Below, in pieces: positions 48,701-56,730 of a stretch of DNA of 64,000 bases. The notes below the pieces were generated by a model. The model made no database searches. It was given only the letters and a program-made list of their open reading frames with translations, and was not told the DNA's origin. The translations under genes were made by a program, and so were the position numbers. Position 1 is the first letter of the stretch. Each line of letters begins with the position of its first letter. The stretch covers positions 159,960,001-160,024,000 of the forward strand of contig JBITNC010000001.1 in the NCBI GenBank assembly GCA_050084985.1, written 5' to 3'. The DNA comes from Nageia nagi. Lineage: Eukaryota; Pinophyta.

Positions 48701-50420
48701 CTACAAAGAGATTGTATACAAATGAAACAATTACGAGATTACTACAAGCATAAAACAACTGGTACATCTTTAAAGGCACATAGTTGACAGTCCATCCCTG
48801 ATACATGGGATTAAATCACCTTTGTACAGTGTGGCCAACACTGAGCCTTCTAAGCTGGGGATTAAAACAATGTTCTGTAACTGATAAAATAAGTATAGTC
48901 CATAAAATTCCCTCGTGTGACATTTATTTAGTTGTTGCAGAGATTATAGTAGCATGCGAATTATAGTCTTAAAGCTCATCAAACACTTTAAGAGACGGTT
49001 AAGAAATCACCTTTAATTTTGGATCCAAAATCTGCTTTATTGAGCTTTCTTTAGAGGCTCCTAATAACTAAATTTTTAATACAATATTTTTTCAATATAC
49101 TTCAATTGTATCGCACAGTTCTGTATCACCATGAACAACCTGATAAAATATAATGGAATTTGTGTTAAATGGGCATTTACATCAATGGCTGCTTGAAAAG
49201 ATGCTGACTAGTCAAATCTAATCAAAACAGAACCTTCACATTATGTCCTGTCAATTCACAACTTTGTTTTGATTACTCTGTTCTGCCCTTCACATGCAAA
49301 GCTAACAAAAATATTGAATGTCTCAAGTTCTACTCTCACTTCCTACATTGGTGATATTTAAAAACTCTTGATAGATCCTACAAATCAATTGATTTAAAGC
49401 ACATGTTCACTTTATTACTTTATATCTTTAACAAGCAAGCCTCAGGTTATCAATTAAGATAAAATTTATCCAAAACTGTAGAAAGGCAATTGCAGTTTCC
49501 CTTTCCCTTATAGTAATCTACTAAGTAAAATATTTTGTAAGAGTCCTCATAATCATCATTTAGTGATGTAACATGTTATATCGTCAATCTATACAAGTAA
49601 ACTAGCAATAGCACAAACAGCGCTACGCGCAACTGAAAGAATCTCAGCAGCAATTAATTTTATGACGATGAAGAGAGAAATTGAAAGAAAAATTAAATCA
49701 CCACAAAACTTAAAATATATGTTCTTATTTTAATCAATTCTGAAAAAGCACAAATGCTAATAACGGTGCAATGTTCCAACTTCAAAGAAAGAAAAGGATA
49801 TCAGAATTTATCCAAAATAGATACTAGCAGTTGTGAAAATTGATTCTTGCAATGGTCTGGTCTAATAACCCGTCTGTGGCATTTAATAAGTTGAACTTCA
49901 TTTCAGAAATACCACGAGAATCGTCCGCAAACTATACGCTAAAATCTGGTAAACAGTTCAAACTCTAATTAAGTACAGATACCCTGTGTTTAAAGCTTCA
50001 ATAACTTAAATTTCTCTCGGACAAATACACACTCGAGCAGGTTATCATGCTGCACCTCAACGAAATTTTCTTTTATTTGTAGTTAAATATAAAATATTCA
50101 TTTGCAAATCGAAGCATAATCATAAACAACTCCAGTAGAGGAAAAAAATGAAAGGAAGTTGTCAATAAAGATAAGTCTTCTCCAACCCCATTCTTTGAAC
50201 AATAAAAGAGGAAAACACTGTAATTTGCAAAATAGGAAGAAAATCGAGAACGGAAGAAAGAAGAAAGAAGAAGAAAAAGAACCTCAGAGAAGGGAGAAAC
50301 AGAAGCGTAAAATTTTGCCGCGGCCGTAAATGAGCTCTTGTTCAACGAACGTTTAACCTCCACGCCCACAGTTGCTCTCCACGGCACCGAAGAATTGTGC
50401 AGAGCTGAAGAACTCGCCAT
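27610..50420 (-). CDS. SS3: starch synthase III (amino-terminal 731 codons, seven exons; 3' part outside the window)
   Basis: A plastid glycosyltransferase (GT5) that adds glucose from ADP-glucose to glucan chains of amylopectin. Exons in order: 50283-50420, 48116-48185, 46531-47739, 43606-43820, 43094-43364, 41822-42003, 27610-27717. All borders are GT/AG and phases agree, giving 2193 coding bases. The protein has a transit peptide, a charged linker, two CBM53 starch-binding modules parted by a coiled coil, a third CBM53, then PPMHIMHIAVEMAPIAK and VGGLGDVVTSLSRAVQDLG, the ADP-glucose-binding K-x-G-G-L start of the catalytic domain. The remaining catalytic domain (roughly 440 residues in relatives) is not found at 1-27609, so intron 7 is longer than that. 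No lesion is seen in the exons; the gene looks functional. Confidence 0.93.
27718..29211. other. intron 6, left part, no gene seen
   Basis: AT-rich intron sequence next to exon 7. It holds only short frames without family resemblance, for example 28499-28732 on the plus strand. No repeat structure was recognised. Confidence 0.6.
29212..30640 (+). repeat. degenerate array with CTTGCGCCAG motifs (LTR-like, family B)
   Basis: The head TGTTGTGGCTTCCACAACAC and the following CCCCAAATTTTTAGCAAATT match the head of the array at 5867. The body repeats a unit of very roughly 65-70 bp marked by TGCGCCAG/GCGCAAGTGTG and by pieces like CCAAGACAAA...CTTCATGACCCC (29450-30480). It ends with TTTATAAAAAAGGGG at 30596-30610 and a CTTCATTTCTGCACG stretch, like a promoter and transcript start. 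It is probably an LTR of a relative of family A carrying a different repeat. Confidence 0.55.
30641..32290. other. intron 6, no gene; simple repeats
   Basis: It contains a run of GGAATTGAAATTGCA-like 15-18 bp units at about 31000-31095 and a TCTC/TATTC-rich pyrimidine stretch at about 31350-31450. The rest is unremarkable. Confidence 0.65.
32291..33464 (-). repeat. 3' LTR of the gypsy derivative
   Basis: On the minus strand it starts TGTGACTTACCCC and ends GGATCTTACA, homologous to the solo LTR at 25852-27100. The adjoining purine tract shows it is a 3' LTR. It carries its own degenerate ACGTTGG array (32930-33200). Confidence 0.85.
33925..34600 (-). repeat. 33-bp minisatellite, about 20 degenerate units
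   Basis: Units such as CTCCATGCCTAACGTTGGG and CTCTCCAGGCCCAACGTGGG alternate with a spacing of about 33 bp. Some units have lost a few bases. On the minus strand the array is open over 34112-34507 as an 11-residue repeat (LRHPTLGMEES-like). It sits where pol should be. Confidence 0.9.
34661..35268 (-). pseudogene. gypsy knuckle and aspartic protease (DFG variant)
   Basis: From the ATG at 35268: CFYCKKTWELGHRC is a CX2CX(n)HX(n)C knuckle, followed by an acidic stretch (SDEEEDDLDLDLG), then LIDFGASHNFIDE, which in active enzymes reads DSG. A second frame (34661-34861) holds VYPLKGHPYIILGVQWL, the protease carboxy-terminal part. The catalytic Ser-to-Phe change and a frame change near 34855 make it inactive. 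Confidence 0.82.
35470..36733 (-). pseudogene. gypsy gag with stops and a 141-bp tandem duplication
   Basis: It opens MEHDENPARATQDEDRWPWM at 36733 with a heptad-like helix (MTSMQKQMAAINKFVGG). A stop near 36443 follows, then readable pieces to MPMYDGKKMTTRAWLHQLQ (35941) and HFEGDALDWWQHG, the retrotrans_gag core. The segment 35550-35690 repeats 35691-35831 with one difference. It is non-functional. Confidence 0.8.
35550..35831. repeat. 141-bp tandem duplication, two copies
   Basis: Units 35550-35690 and 35691-35831 start ACTCATCCA and end ATGCAACGAT. I see one difference (T/C at 35559/35700). The length is 47 codons exactly, so the duplication kept the gag frame. Confidence 0.95.
36745..37212 (+). 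pseudogene. possible hAT transposase carboxy-terminal fragment
   Basis: A plus-strand frame with two stops: VRQMQKDDEGPINLSSIDP and IVEEPKNPI, then acidic stretches and RQMQRQRQIRLPPRSS before a stop at 37210. The pattern of a DPINL-like motif followed by an acidic, EEP-rich tail resembles the end of plant hAT transposases. There is no dimerisation core in view, so this is tentative. Confidence 0.35.
37213..38879. other. intron 6, no gene seen
   Basis: AT- and T-rich sequence with short frames only (for example 37427-37675, rich in Phe and Cys from T runs). No retroelement or exon was recognised. Confidence 0.6.
38880..41680 (-). mobile_element. LINE, minus strand, 5'-truncated, with (TTTC)n tail
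   Basis: Minus-strand pieces give the region between endonuclease and RT (41597-41151: NPWFDTNC, NPKSFWHSLPKK), the RT start (about 40960-40750: AGFYRDHCTI, FDCFVDFRRAFDTI) and the catalytic part (40684-40430: LLSPTLFGLYIDELE, ILFFVDDIVLLS). The 3' region runs to about 38880 and ends in CATTAATATACTTTCTTTCTTTC. No endonuclease domain remains. Confidence 0.82.
40430..41597 (-). pseudogene. LINE reverse transcriptase, several stops and frame changes
   Basis: The FVDDIVLLS box corresponds to the FADD/YADD catalytic motif of L1-type RTs. The preceding VKQCCLLSPTLFGLYIDEL is the usual VRQGCPLSPLLFNLYIDDL block with Gly and Pro replaced. Two frames overlap at 41075-41597, showing a frame change near 41150-41300. 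Stops separate the RT start from the catalytic block (near 40930, 40740 and 40700). Confidence 0.82.
41822..42003 (-). CDS. SS3: SS3 exon 6, end of CBM53-3 and entry to the catalytic domain
   Basis: KVPLDAYVMDFVFSE finishes the third module. PPMHIMHIAVEMAPIAK starts the GT5 domain, and its last residue is the lysine of the K-x-G-G-L substrate motif. The donor GT follows directly in a T-rich run (minus sense) at 41820-41821. Confidence 0.93.
42004..43093. other. SS3: SS3 intron 5
   Basis: 1090 bp with GT/AG ends. No embedded element was recognised. Confidence 0.85.
43094..43364 (-). CDS. SS3: SS3 exon 5, CBM53-3
   Basis: AEKTQSLKAEMKQRTMKRFL, then VFYTEPMELQAGKSARIFYN and VWFHCSFNRWTHRLG, the third starch-binding module. 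It is separated from exon 4 by an intron of only 241 bp and ends in phase 1. Confidence 0.93.
43606..43820 (-). CDS. SS3: SS3 exon 4, end of CBM53-2
   Basis: VVIPERAFMLNWVFADGPPG, then NDYQDFHAIVP and a charged helix (YWVEEEQKVFVRLQQERRER). It begins in phase 1 and ends in phase 0 before a GT at 43604-43605. It matches the block that always follows GDWW in SS3 proteins. Confidence 0.93.
44700..46230 (+). pseudogene. gag fragment with zinc knuckle in SS3 intron 3
   Basis: The clearest part is 45941-46070: CTNCCMKRHNASNC (CX2CX4HX4C) followed by a second, broken CxxC/H set (YCEI stop DVTSHSIMHR) and KDVLHTRTDKE. Upstream, 45117-45380 is a charged plus-strand frame that may belong to the same gag. 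It lies antisense to SS3 in intron 3 (43821-46530). No LTRs were found, so it is an old truncated copy. Confidence 0.55.
46531..47739 (-). CDS. SS3: SS3 exon 3, linker, CBM53-1, coiled coil, first part of CBM53-2
   Basis: The largest exon (1209 bp). The first half is a charged, low-conservation linker. CBM53-1 starts at VFFYPNPVLAGQEIEIFFN and contains MGAFNDWRWNSF, with the aromatic residues that bind glucan. A long E/K/R/A-rich helix (ERLSAEEAERQRKASEQQR) follows, then CBM53-2 with HGGYNNWQDALSI and DGDWWSVD. It ends with one base of a codon completed in exon 4. Confidence 0.93.
47784..47912. repeat. 43-bp tandem repeat, three copies, SS3 intron 2
   Basis: Units start CTGACAG, CTGACCG and CTGATAG at 47784, 47827 and 47870. 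Each continues TAAATGGCAAAAAAGAATAC with small changes. Confidence 0.9.
47934..48037. repeat. 26-bp tandem repeat, four copies, SS3 intron 2
   Basis: CTTGATTGTGTGATGGCTCA-type units at 47934, 47960, 47986 and 48012. The first two are identical and the last two drift. It lies between the 43-bp array and exon 2 (48116). Confidence 0.92.
48116..48185 (-). CDS. SS3: SS3 exon 2
   Basis: A 70-bp exon between CTGGCAG and GTTAGT (VWTGALHEVSRNNRLSSNIVA). It enters in phase 0 and leaves one base, which exon 3 completes. It is short and poorly conserved, so it rests on splice sites and phase. Confidence 0.7.
48186..50282. other. SS3: SS3 intron 1
   Basis: 2097 bp with GT/AG ends. AT-rich, no coding or mobile sequence recognised. 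Confidence 0.75.
50283..50420 (-). CDS. SS3: SS3 exon 1, plastid transit peptide
   Basis: 46 codons from the ATG at 50418-50420 (MASSSALHNSSVPW...). It is rich in Ser, Ala, Lys and Arg and poor in acidic residues, as in a chloroplast transit peptide. It ends GAG before a GT at 50281-50282, phase 0. An upstream in-frame ATG at 50519 would add residues unlike a transit peptide; the inner ATG is preferred because it gives the usual MAS start. Confidence 0.82.
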
Positions 50421-50585
50421 TCTTCCGTAAATTAGACTCAAATAGGGCTCTAAATACAACTTCTCTACTGAAAAGACACAGGCAACTTCATCCCACACGG
50501 ACAGGGGATATGCGAACAAAACCCGTGCAAGGCATAATAGTAGTAATTTATGTAATCTTAGATAATCGATCGCAAATGTTGTAAT

Positions 50586-50654
50586 AATATTATTATAGCT
50601 GATCCTGATTCATGGAATGCCTTCCTTATACCCTGCAATTAGATAAGCCACGTG
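50586..50654 (-). promoter_or_regulatory. SS3: SS3 promoter region: TATA-like box, GATAAG box and G-box
   Basis: On the minus strand GCTATAATAATATT (about 50588-50601) lies about 170 bp upstream of the ATG. Plus-strand GATAAG (50642-50647) and CACGTG (50649-50654) are almost adjacent. I-box plus G-box pairs are common in light- and sugar-responsive plant promoters. Their role here is inferred from the motifs only. Confidence 0.45.
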
Positions 50655-51690
50655 TAAGGACTTCCAGCCAACGGCGACACGACACGTAGAAATTCAGGGA
50701 TGACGAGGAAGCAGATTCGAGCTTAAATTTAATTTGATGTATTTAGGCGAGTTTTGCGTTCATTGGGGCCGAATGGGATTCGAACGCGTGACGCAGTACA
50801 ATACCCCAGGTCGAGTCGATAGGGGTGACGGGCTTGTTAAAATAATTGGGGCAGCGGGAAGCAGATGTATACAGAAATGCCATCGACGGTTGGTCGGAGG
50901 CCGAGGTCAGGAAAGCTACGAGTGTTTTAAACGTGGACTCGTGGGTGGTTTGTATTGGTTTTTCCCATTTTTGTATTTTCTGGGGGTGAGAGCGCGATTT
51001 TGCGATTCGCTGCGTTCCCATGTTTGCACGTGACGGGGACTTCATATCGTGATTGTTCATTGAATATTCCATCCAAATTGGAAAACGATTTGAATTGGGT
51101 GTGTAGTGAGTGGGGTACAGTCAGCTTTAGGGTTAAATACTATGAGATAAAGATGAGAAGAGATTTTGATTACCTACACCACCATTATGGTGACGCAAAA
51201 CTATACTACTCGATGCATACTCTTGTTCATCGTTATCTTTATAGTATCATGAAGATTTGATGCTGATAACTGAATCTTCATTATGGTGACATAAAACTAT
51301 ACTACTCGATGTATACATACGCTTGTTCATCGTTACATCAATGGTGACTTTTGTAGTAAGCTCGAGAAACTACTTGTGAAGTTAATATAAGATATACTAC
51401 TTGATTGGTGAAGAAATTATCTTTTCTTAATTATTCATAAGAGTTTATGATAATCTTATCATATGCTTGGAGTGATGATTAGTAATTGAAGTTTTTATTG
51501 AAGGTATGATATGCATTAAATCAAGTCAAGAGGTGGATAATTATTAGAGGTTCCAAAGGCATATTAAAAGATCAAGGATGAATATATTCTTATTTTCTTG
51601 GATGATTATGTACGGATCATATTGTAGAAGTTGGATATTTTCATGATAATCCTTGTATCACTTCTTTTCAATTCGAAACCTTACTTTATT
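50655..51690. other. SS3 upstream region, no gene seen
   Basis: GC-richer than its surroundings at 50750-51030, with overlapping short frames on both strands that show no family resemblance. An imperfect direct repeat (CATTATGGTGACGCAAAACT at 51183 and CATTATGGTGACATAAAACT at about 51279) gives a duplicated segment of roughly 90 bp. Confidence 0.6.
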
Positions 51691-51698
51691 ACCAACTT

Positions 51699-52080
51699 AA
51701 AATGTATGAGTATTATCGTAAGAATCAAAATGATATTTCTATTTGTGTTATTCATAAGAGAGAGTCTAATGAATACAATGTCACTTTGCTTCTATGTCCG
51801 TTATCAACATCTAACAATATTAAATTAATAAAAAAAAAAACTATGTCGACATTGGTACATGTTTTAAATATTTATCTCATATATATATATATATATATAC
51901 TTAAAAAGTATGAGCATTCTCATAAGAATCAAAATGATATTTCTATTTATGTTATTCATGAGAGATAGTCTAATGAATACAATGTCACTTTGTTTATATG
52001 TCCGTTATCAACATCTGACAATATTAAATTAAATAAAAAAAAACTATGTCGACATTGGTACATGTTTTAAATATTTATCT
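51699..52080. repeat. tandem duplication of about 204 bp, two copies
   Basis: TATGAGTATTATCGTAAGAATC at 51704 and TATGAGCATTCTCATAAGAATC at 51908 start two similar blocks. Both continue through CACTTTG, TGTCCGTTATCAACATCT and CTATGTCGACATTGGTACAT into AT-repeats. Confidence 0.85.
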
Positions 52081-52081
52081 C

Positions 52082-52129
<48 letters not shown>

Positions 52130-52159
52130 GAGATAAATATTTAAAACATGTACCAATGT
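52052..52159. repeat. perfect 34-bp inverted repeat around an (AT)n core
   Basis: Arms 52052-52085 and 52126-52159 are exact reverse complements (ACATTGGTACATG... / ...CATGTACCAATGT), separated by about 40 bp of alternating AT, which is itself self-complementary. The whole 108 bp can form one hairpin or cruciform. Confidence 0.93.
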
Positions 52160-52172
52160 TTTTATATTTTAA

Positions 52173-52173
<1 letters not shown>

Positions 52174-52220
<47 letters not shown>
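52174..52220. repeat. (TA)n microsatellite
   Basis: About 23 TA units just right of the palindrome. A shorter run is at 51878-51899. Confidence 0.95.
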
Positions 52221-52222
<2 letters not shown>

Positions 52223-53789
52223 CTTTCAAATACAAACTATTCGGCTTCCTCTCGTATATGGAATTTAACAATTCCGCTTCCTCTCCTCCTTTCTAGCATT
52301 TCAACCTATAATATATCAATTCGCTTTGTGCATTGAAATTGTATCAATTTCTCTTCTTGGACTGGGACTATAATAATTTTGCAGACTATTCACTAAGACT
52401 CGATTCTTTTTGGTATGTAATAAATTTGTATTCGTTTCTACAATTTGTATTTGTATTCATTGTATTCTTTGAACTGTAACATATAGATTACCACTGGACA
52501 TTCCTTGTAATACCAATTTATTAAATTATATAAACACACCATTGTAATACCAGTTTATCAAAAAATAATGTTATTCCCCCTATTCACATCGACCTTCCAT
52601 GGTTGCATTGTAGATTCATATCTATTTATGTAGATTTGCTCCCTAGATTTCTTCTTGGCCTTACATGGTTGCATTGATTAAATTGTTGTAGAATCACTCC
52701 AAAATGATGGTTTAAAATGTGATTGAAGCGTTACATTTAAATTTATTAAACTGTGATTGAAGTGTTACCTTTAAATTTATACTTATTTTTTATGGTTTAA
52801 ACTTAAATTTATTATTATTGAATCATATATATTTATAAATATCTATGTAAAATATTTAAATAGAATTATCATGTTGCTTTATTTGCATTAGCTATGACTT
52901 CTTTCTCTTTGTTTTACATTCCTGAATGCCTAGACTACATTGTAAATATCTATGTATTAATAGAATTTAGCAATCTATTTTGACTATCTGTAATTATTTA
53001 TTTAGGTTTGGAGTCCTAACATAATTATTTACTAAAGTGTCTAAGCCCTTCCATACTATAGTTCATCCTATTTGATTTTTTTTCAATTCAATGTGTGTTG
53101 CTAGTCCATCCACGTTAGCTTCAATGCTCCATCTTTTTTTTAGTGAAATAAAAAAGACTATGTTTTTTCAATGTATAAATTTAAAATGAAAATATTTTAA
53201 TATTCTATATATAGAAATTTAAAACATTATTTTTCATATTTCTTTTTAAAACATTCAAATAAAGCAGATAATTATCATAATAGAAAAAGCAATCTAATAG
53301 AGGATAGTTATGATACTAGTAGACATTATTACACACAATTCCATGAATGTAAAGGAGTATAGATGTTATATGTATAACAATATTATTAACATCTTTATTG
53401 ATTATGTATAACAATATTAATAATTTCATTTTTCAATTTAAATTATCTAATCTATTTAATTAATTTTTACCTTTTTTACATAATTAAACTGTTACTTTTA
53501 TATATTTCAAACATTACAATATTAATGATTTCATTTTAATTACATTAGAAAGATAATATAAGATTTAGAGAATAAATACTTAAAATATTTAGATTATAGG
53601 TTAAAATATTTACATTATAATAATTTTATTGCATATATATATGTTATATATCTAAATATATTGTCAATTTTTATTTGTAATATTTCTTATAGATTTTAAA
53701 TATTAAGGTAATATTTAAAATTATTTAATTTTTCATATTAAATTAATATTCAATTATTTATAGTCTTGCAGGTGAAATTATAATTTAAA
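52221..53789. other. AT-rich spacer, no gene seen
   Basis: Strongly AT-rich with stretches of TTTAAAT and ATATTT. No frame or repeat of note. Confidence 0.65.
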
Positions 53790-54654
53790 ATGAATCCAAC
53801 CGAAGAAGAAAGAAAACAATGAAGAGCAAAATACCAAAGAGAATATCGAAGACAACAAAGAGCTTGAATGACAAATAGTGATAAAGAAAGAGAAAGAGAG
53901 AGGAAAAGAGCAAATTGTCTTAAACATGGGGAAGAAACATCAATTAATCAACTTCAACAAGAAAGACAAATTAATGTTGAATGCTAGAGAACAAGATGTG
54001 CTCAAATGTCGCAAGATGAATTAGATGAAGTAAGATGACATGATGCTCAAAGTCATCAACAATATCATGCCCAAATGTCACAAGAGCAAAGATAAGAACA
54101 AAACCAAGAATGAATACAATGAGAAAGGAGAAACCAATAATAAATGGAACCTACAAAAATAGAGGATAATAAGAGAAGACATGCATATCAACGACGAGTT
54201 CAACGTGTTAACCAATCCCATGAAGAGTCTTCCTTCATTGAAAGAAATGTTGAAAACATCATTGTTGTGCAATAAATGCAAAATGAATTGATGGAAATAG
54301 GGGAAGCATCAATGTCATATCCTCTAAGAGATGAAAATATGCAACATTATCAAATGAATAGGCATCAAATGAATGGTAATAAGGCTTCTTAAAATGCAAA
54401 TACAAATGGTGGGATAAATTTGAAGATAATGCAAACTATATTTTGAAGTCAATTGGAAGACCTTGCATCACCATCAATGTGCTTCATTTGTTAAGAATGT
54501 TATCCAAGAATAAAGGTATGATTAACTTCTTTAGGACCCACATGTAATAGATGCAGACAAGAGAAAGAGCTTCCTCATCGATTATACTCATGTAAAATAT
54601 ATAGATGCAGACAAGAGAAAGAGCTTTCAAGAAGATATAAAACATGTGTAAAAT

Positions 54655-56256
54655 ATATACTCATTGACAAAATGAGCTTCATAGGGTAGAAAATGTTGGA
54701 ACAAATAGATTATCACCTTTAAGAAGGTTTTCTAGAAAAAATAAATATATGTTTTGGAGGTAGGTCAATCATTTTAGTAGGTGATTTAGGATAGTTATTG
54801 CTTGTTATGGATAGACCACCATATGCCACTTGTTGGAATGTATAATGCATTATTGTAGAGGTTATGTAATAATATTTTAATTAAGTTCACTAAGTAAATT
54901 CACTAATACTTAAGGGTATCATTTGATACCTTAAGTATTTAAGTGAATATGATAATGTAACTTGTCGTACACTCCATGTCATGAGCATGCCCCTTGGGTA
55001 AAAGGATGTGCATGTCATGCTTTTGTACATTGGATAAAAGGGTGATCCAAAGAGGGATTTTGGCCTATAAATCGAAGGCTTCCTCTTTGTGATCAAACAC
55101 CAATTTGTGGAGTAAAGTTATTCTATAGGATATTGTCTAGGAGGAAAGTTTAGGAGGATTGTAAGAGTTCATGTTGGTGAATGAAGTGAGATCTAGTTAG
55201 TGGATTGTACTCCTAATTGGAGGAACCACTTACATCTTGTCTTATGTTGTGAGATTGCTTTATGGGTTATTTATATGTGTTTATGAGCTTTCAAGAGATC
55301 TTGGTTGTTTAGGAATTATATTGTTAGTGTTAGTTCCTTCACCATTGACAAACATGCAAAATTATTATGGCAAAAGTTCATAATAGTTATAACATTTGAT
55401 AGGGCGTTTCAACAAGAAGGAGAGAGTGAAGATCAAAAAAGGTTTCATAAACTTATAATAAATCTAAGAGATTCAAATCCAATTGAAGATGATTGGAAAT
55501 TATTGATGAAAAGAACAAATTCAAATCTAGATCCAGCTATAAGAGATGAATTTGATCAAAATATTCATCTATTTGCAACTAATGAAAATGTGCATAATCA
55601 TAACAGGTATGGATTTATTTTTAATACATCTAATATTTTGAATATTGAAGTACTTGCCAAATTTTAATATAACATTAATTTATTTCTAACTAATGAAATG
55701 TGTTTGATCATAACATGTTACAATTACTCAAGTTAAATTTTCCTATAGCACATAGTATTGCAGCAAAATCAAGGAGCATGAAACAAGGAGGGGGTGATAG
55801 TGAAGAACTTGAAATTGAGTTATTAATTGTAAAGAATGTAAGAGTTATGCTAACATCCAACTTGTGGATAGAAGCTGAACTTGTTAACGGTGGATTGGGA
55901 TATGTTAGAAAAATTATCTAAAACCCATGGAATTATCCACCTAATCTACCAACATATGTTATGGTAGAATTTTATCATTTTATAAGATGTTCACTTGAAG
56001 TAAAGTTATTCTAGTTATACTAATAGAAAGGGGTCTAACACATAAACTTCTTATACGATTATCTTGGGGATTGATAATACATAAATCACAAGGCTTGACA
56101 CTTAATAAAGCAATAATAGATATTGGAAAAAGGAAAAGACAAGGTCTAACAGTTGTTGCTATCTCTCGTTTCAAAGCATTGAATGGACTTAGAATTTTAG
56201 TACCATTTCCAAATGATCATCATGCGAAATTGAAATCAAGAAAAGGAGTTGCATAA
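54655..56256 (+). pseudogene. Helitron Pif1-like helicase, broken
   Basis: The SFI/Pif1 motifs visible are the LIDKMS block (motif II), LVGDL (motif III) and HKSQGLTL ... VAISR (motifs V and VI). Stops are present, and a Copia solo LTR of about 0.5 kb lies between motif III and the middle region. It would unwind DNA in rolling-circle transposition; this copy cannot. Confidence 0.78.
54831..55341 (+). mobile_element. Copia solo LTR inside the Helitron helicase
   Basis: It starts TGTTGGAATGTATAATGCA and ends GTTCCTTCA, homologous over its length to the 5' LTR at 58490-58990. The target duplication is CCACT/CCATT (54826-54830, 55342-55346). The helicase reading resumes right after it. Confidence 0.88.
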
Positions 56257-56574
56257 AGAAATGTTGAAGAAGAGTGACTCAAGTCTTTGGAATAGCTAAT
56301 ATTTAATATTACTTTGATTATTTTTTTCTTTTGTATGAATCTTACTCAATATTATTATAAATGACTCCTTATGTATGAGTCATATTCATTTGTTAAAACT
56401 TGGTTTTAAAATAATTTTGGTAATGTATCTTTAAAAAATTATGCAAAATTGTTGGTTGAATATAGTAGAATATTGCGAATATTGGTAATGGATTGCAATG
56501 ATAATTTATTTTTTGATGAATTTTAATGTATCTCTTAATATTACAAGGTAATAATCACGTAATGTCAGATGCCA

Positions 56575-56730
56575 TTAGCTTTGATATAATCCCTTATATT
56601 TCAAAAAAGCCAAGAGATATCATTCTTGAGTTGCTTATCTCAGTTATTAGTATTGCTATATCCAAGATAGGCACCTCGGGAATGATATCTCTTGATATTT
56701 TTTGATATATAAGGCGTTATATCAAAGCTA
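56575..56730. mobile_element. MITE with about 50-bp terminal inverted repeats
   Basis: The left end TAGCTTTGATATAATCCC... through AAGAGATATCATTC is mirrored by GAATGATATCTCTTG...GTTATATCAAAGCTA, with few mismatches. The centre is only about 50 bp. If TA is the target duplication, the ends are GCTTTGAT/ATCAAAGC and the element is Tc1/mariner-like. It folds as one hairpin. Confidence 0.85.

Larger units (their letters stand above)
53790..56256 (+). mobile_element. decayed Helitron, Rep region lost, helicase split by a solo LTR
   Basis: The amino-terminal RKxxRRQRA/QMSQDELDE-type repeats at 53795-54130 resemble the basic coiled region that opens plant Helitron proteins. A zinc-finger-like stretch follows near 54470-54600 (CFIC, CNRCRQEKELPH). 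The helicase begins abruptly near 54655 (LIDKMSFIG, SIILVGDL, MDRPPYA), is interrupted at 54831-55341, and resumes at 55342-55667 (ITFDRAFQQ, LRDSNPIEDDW) and 56041-56256 (IIHKSQGLTLNKAIIDIG). The Rep HUH domain and the helicase Walker A loop are missing. The element's ends were not found. Confidence 0.78.

Noticed and set aside
50770-50830. tRNA-like TTCGAATCC on the minus strand
   Set aside because: The T-loop-like string has no pairing T-stem and no matching acceptor, D or anticodon arms. Taken as chance.
50743-51072. Minus-strand frame of 109 residues upstream of SS3
   Set aside because: It overlaps a plus-strand frame of similar length in a GC-richer patch, with no domain and no splice link to exon 1.
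52044-52336. Frames of alternating Tyr/Ile on both strands
   Set aside because: They are translations of the (AT)n microsatellites and palindrome.
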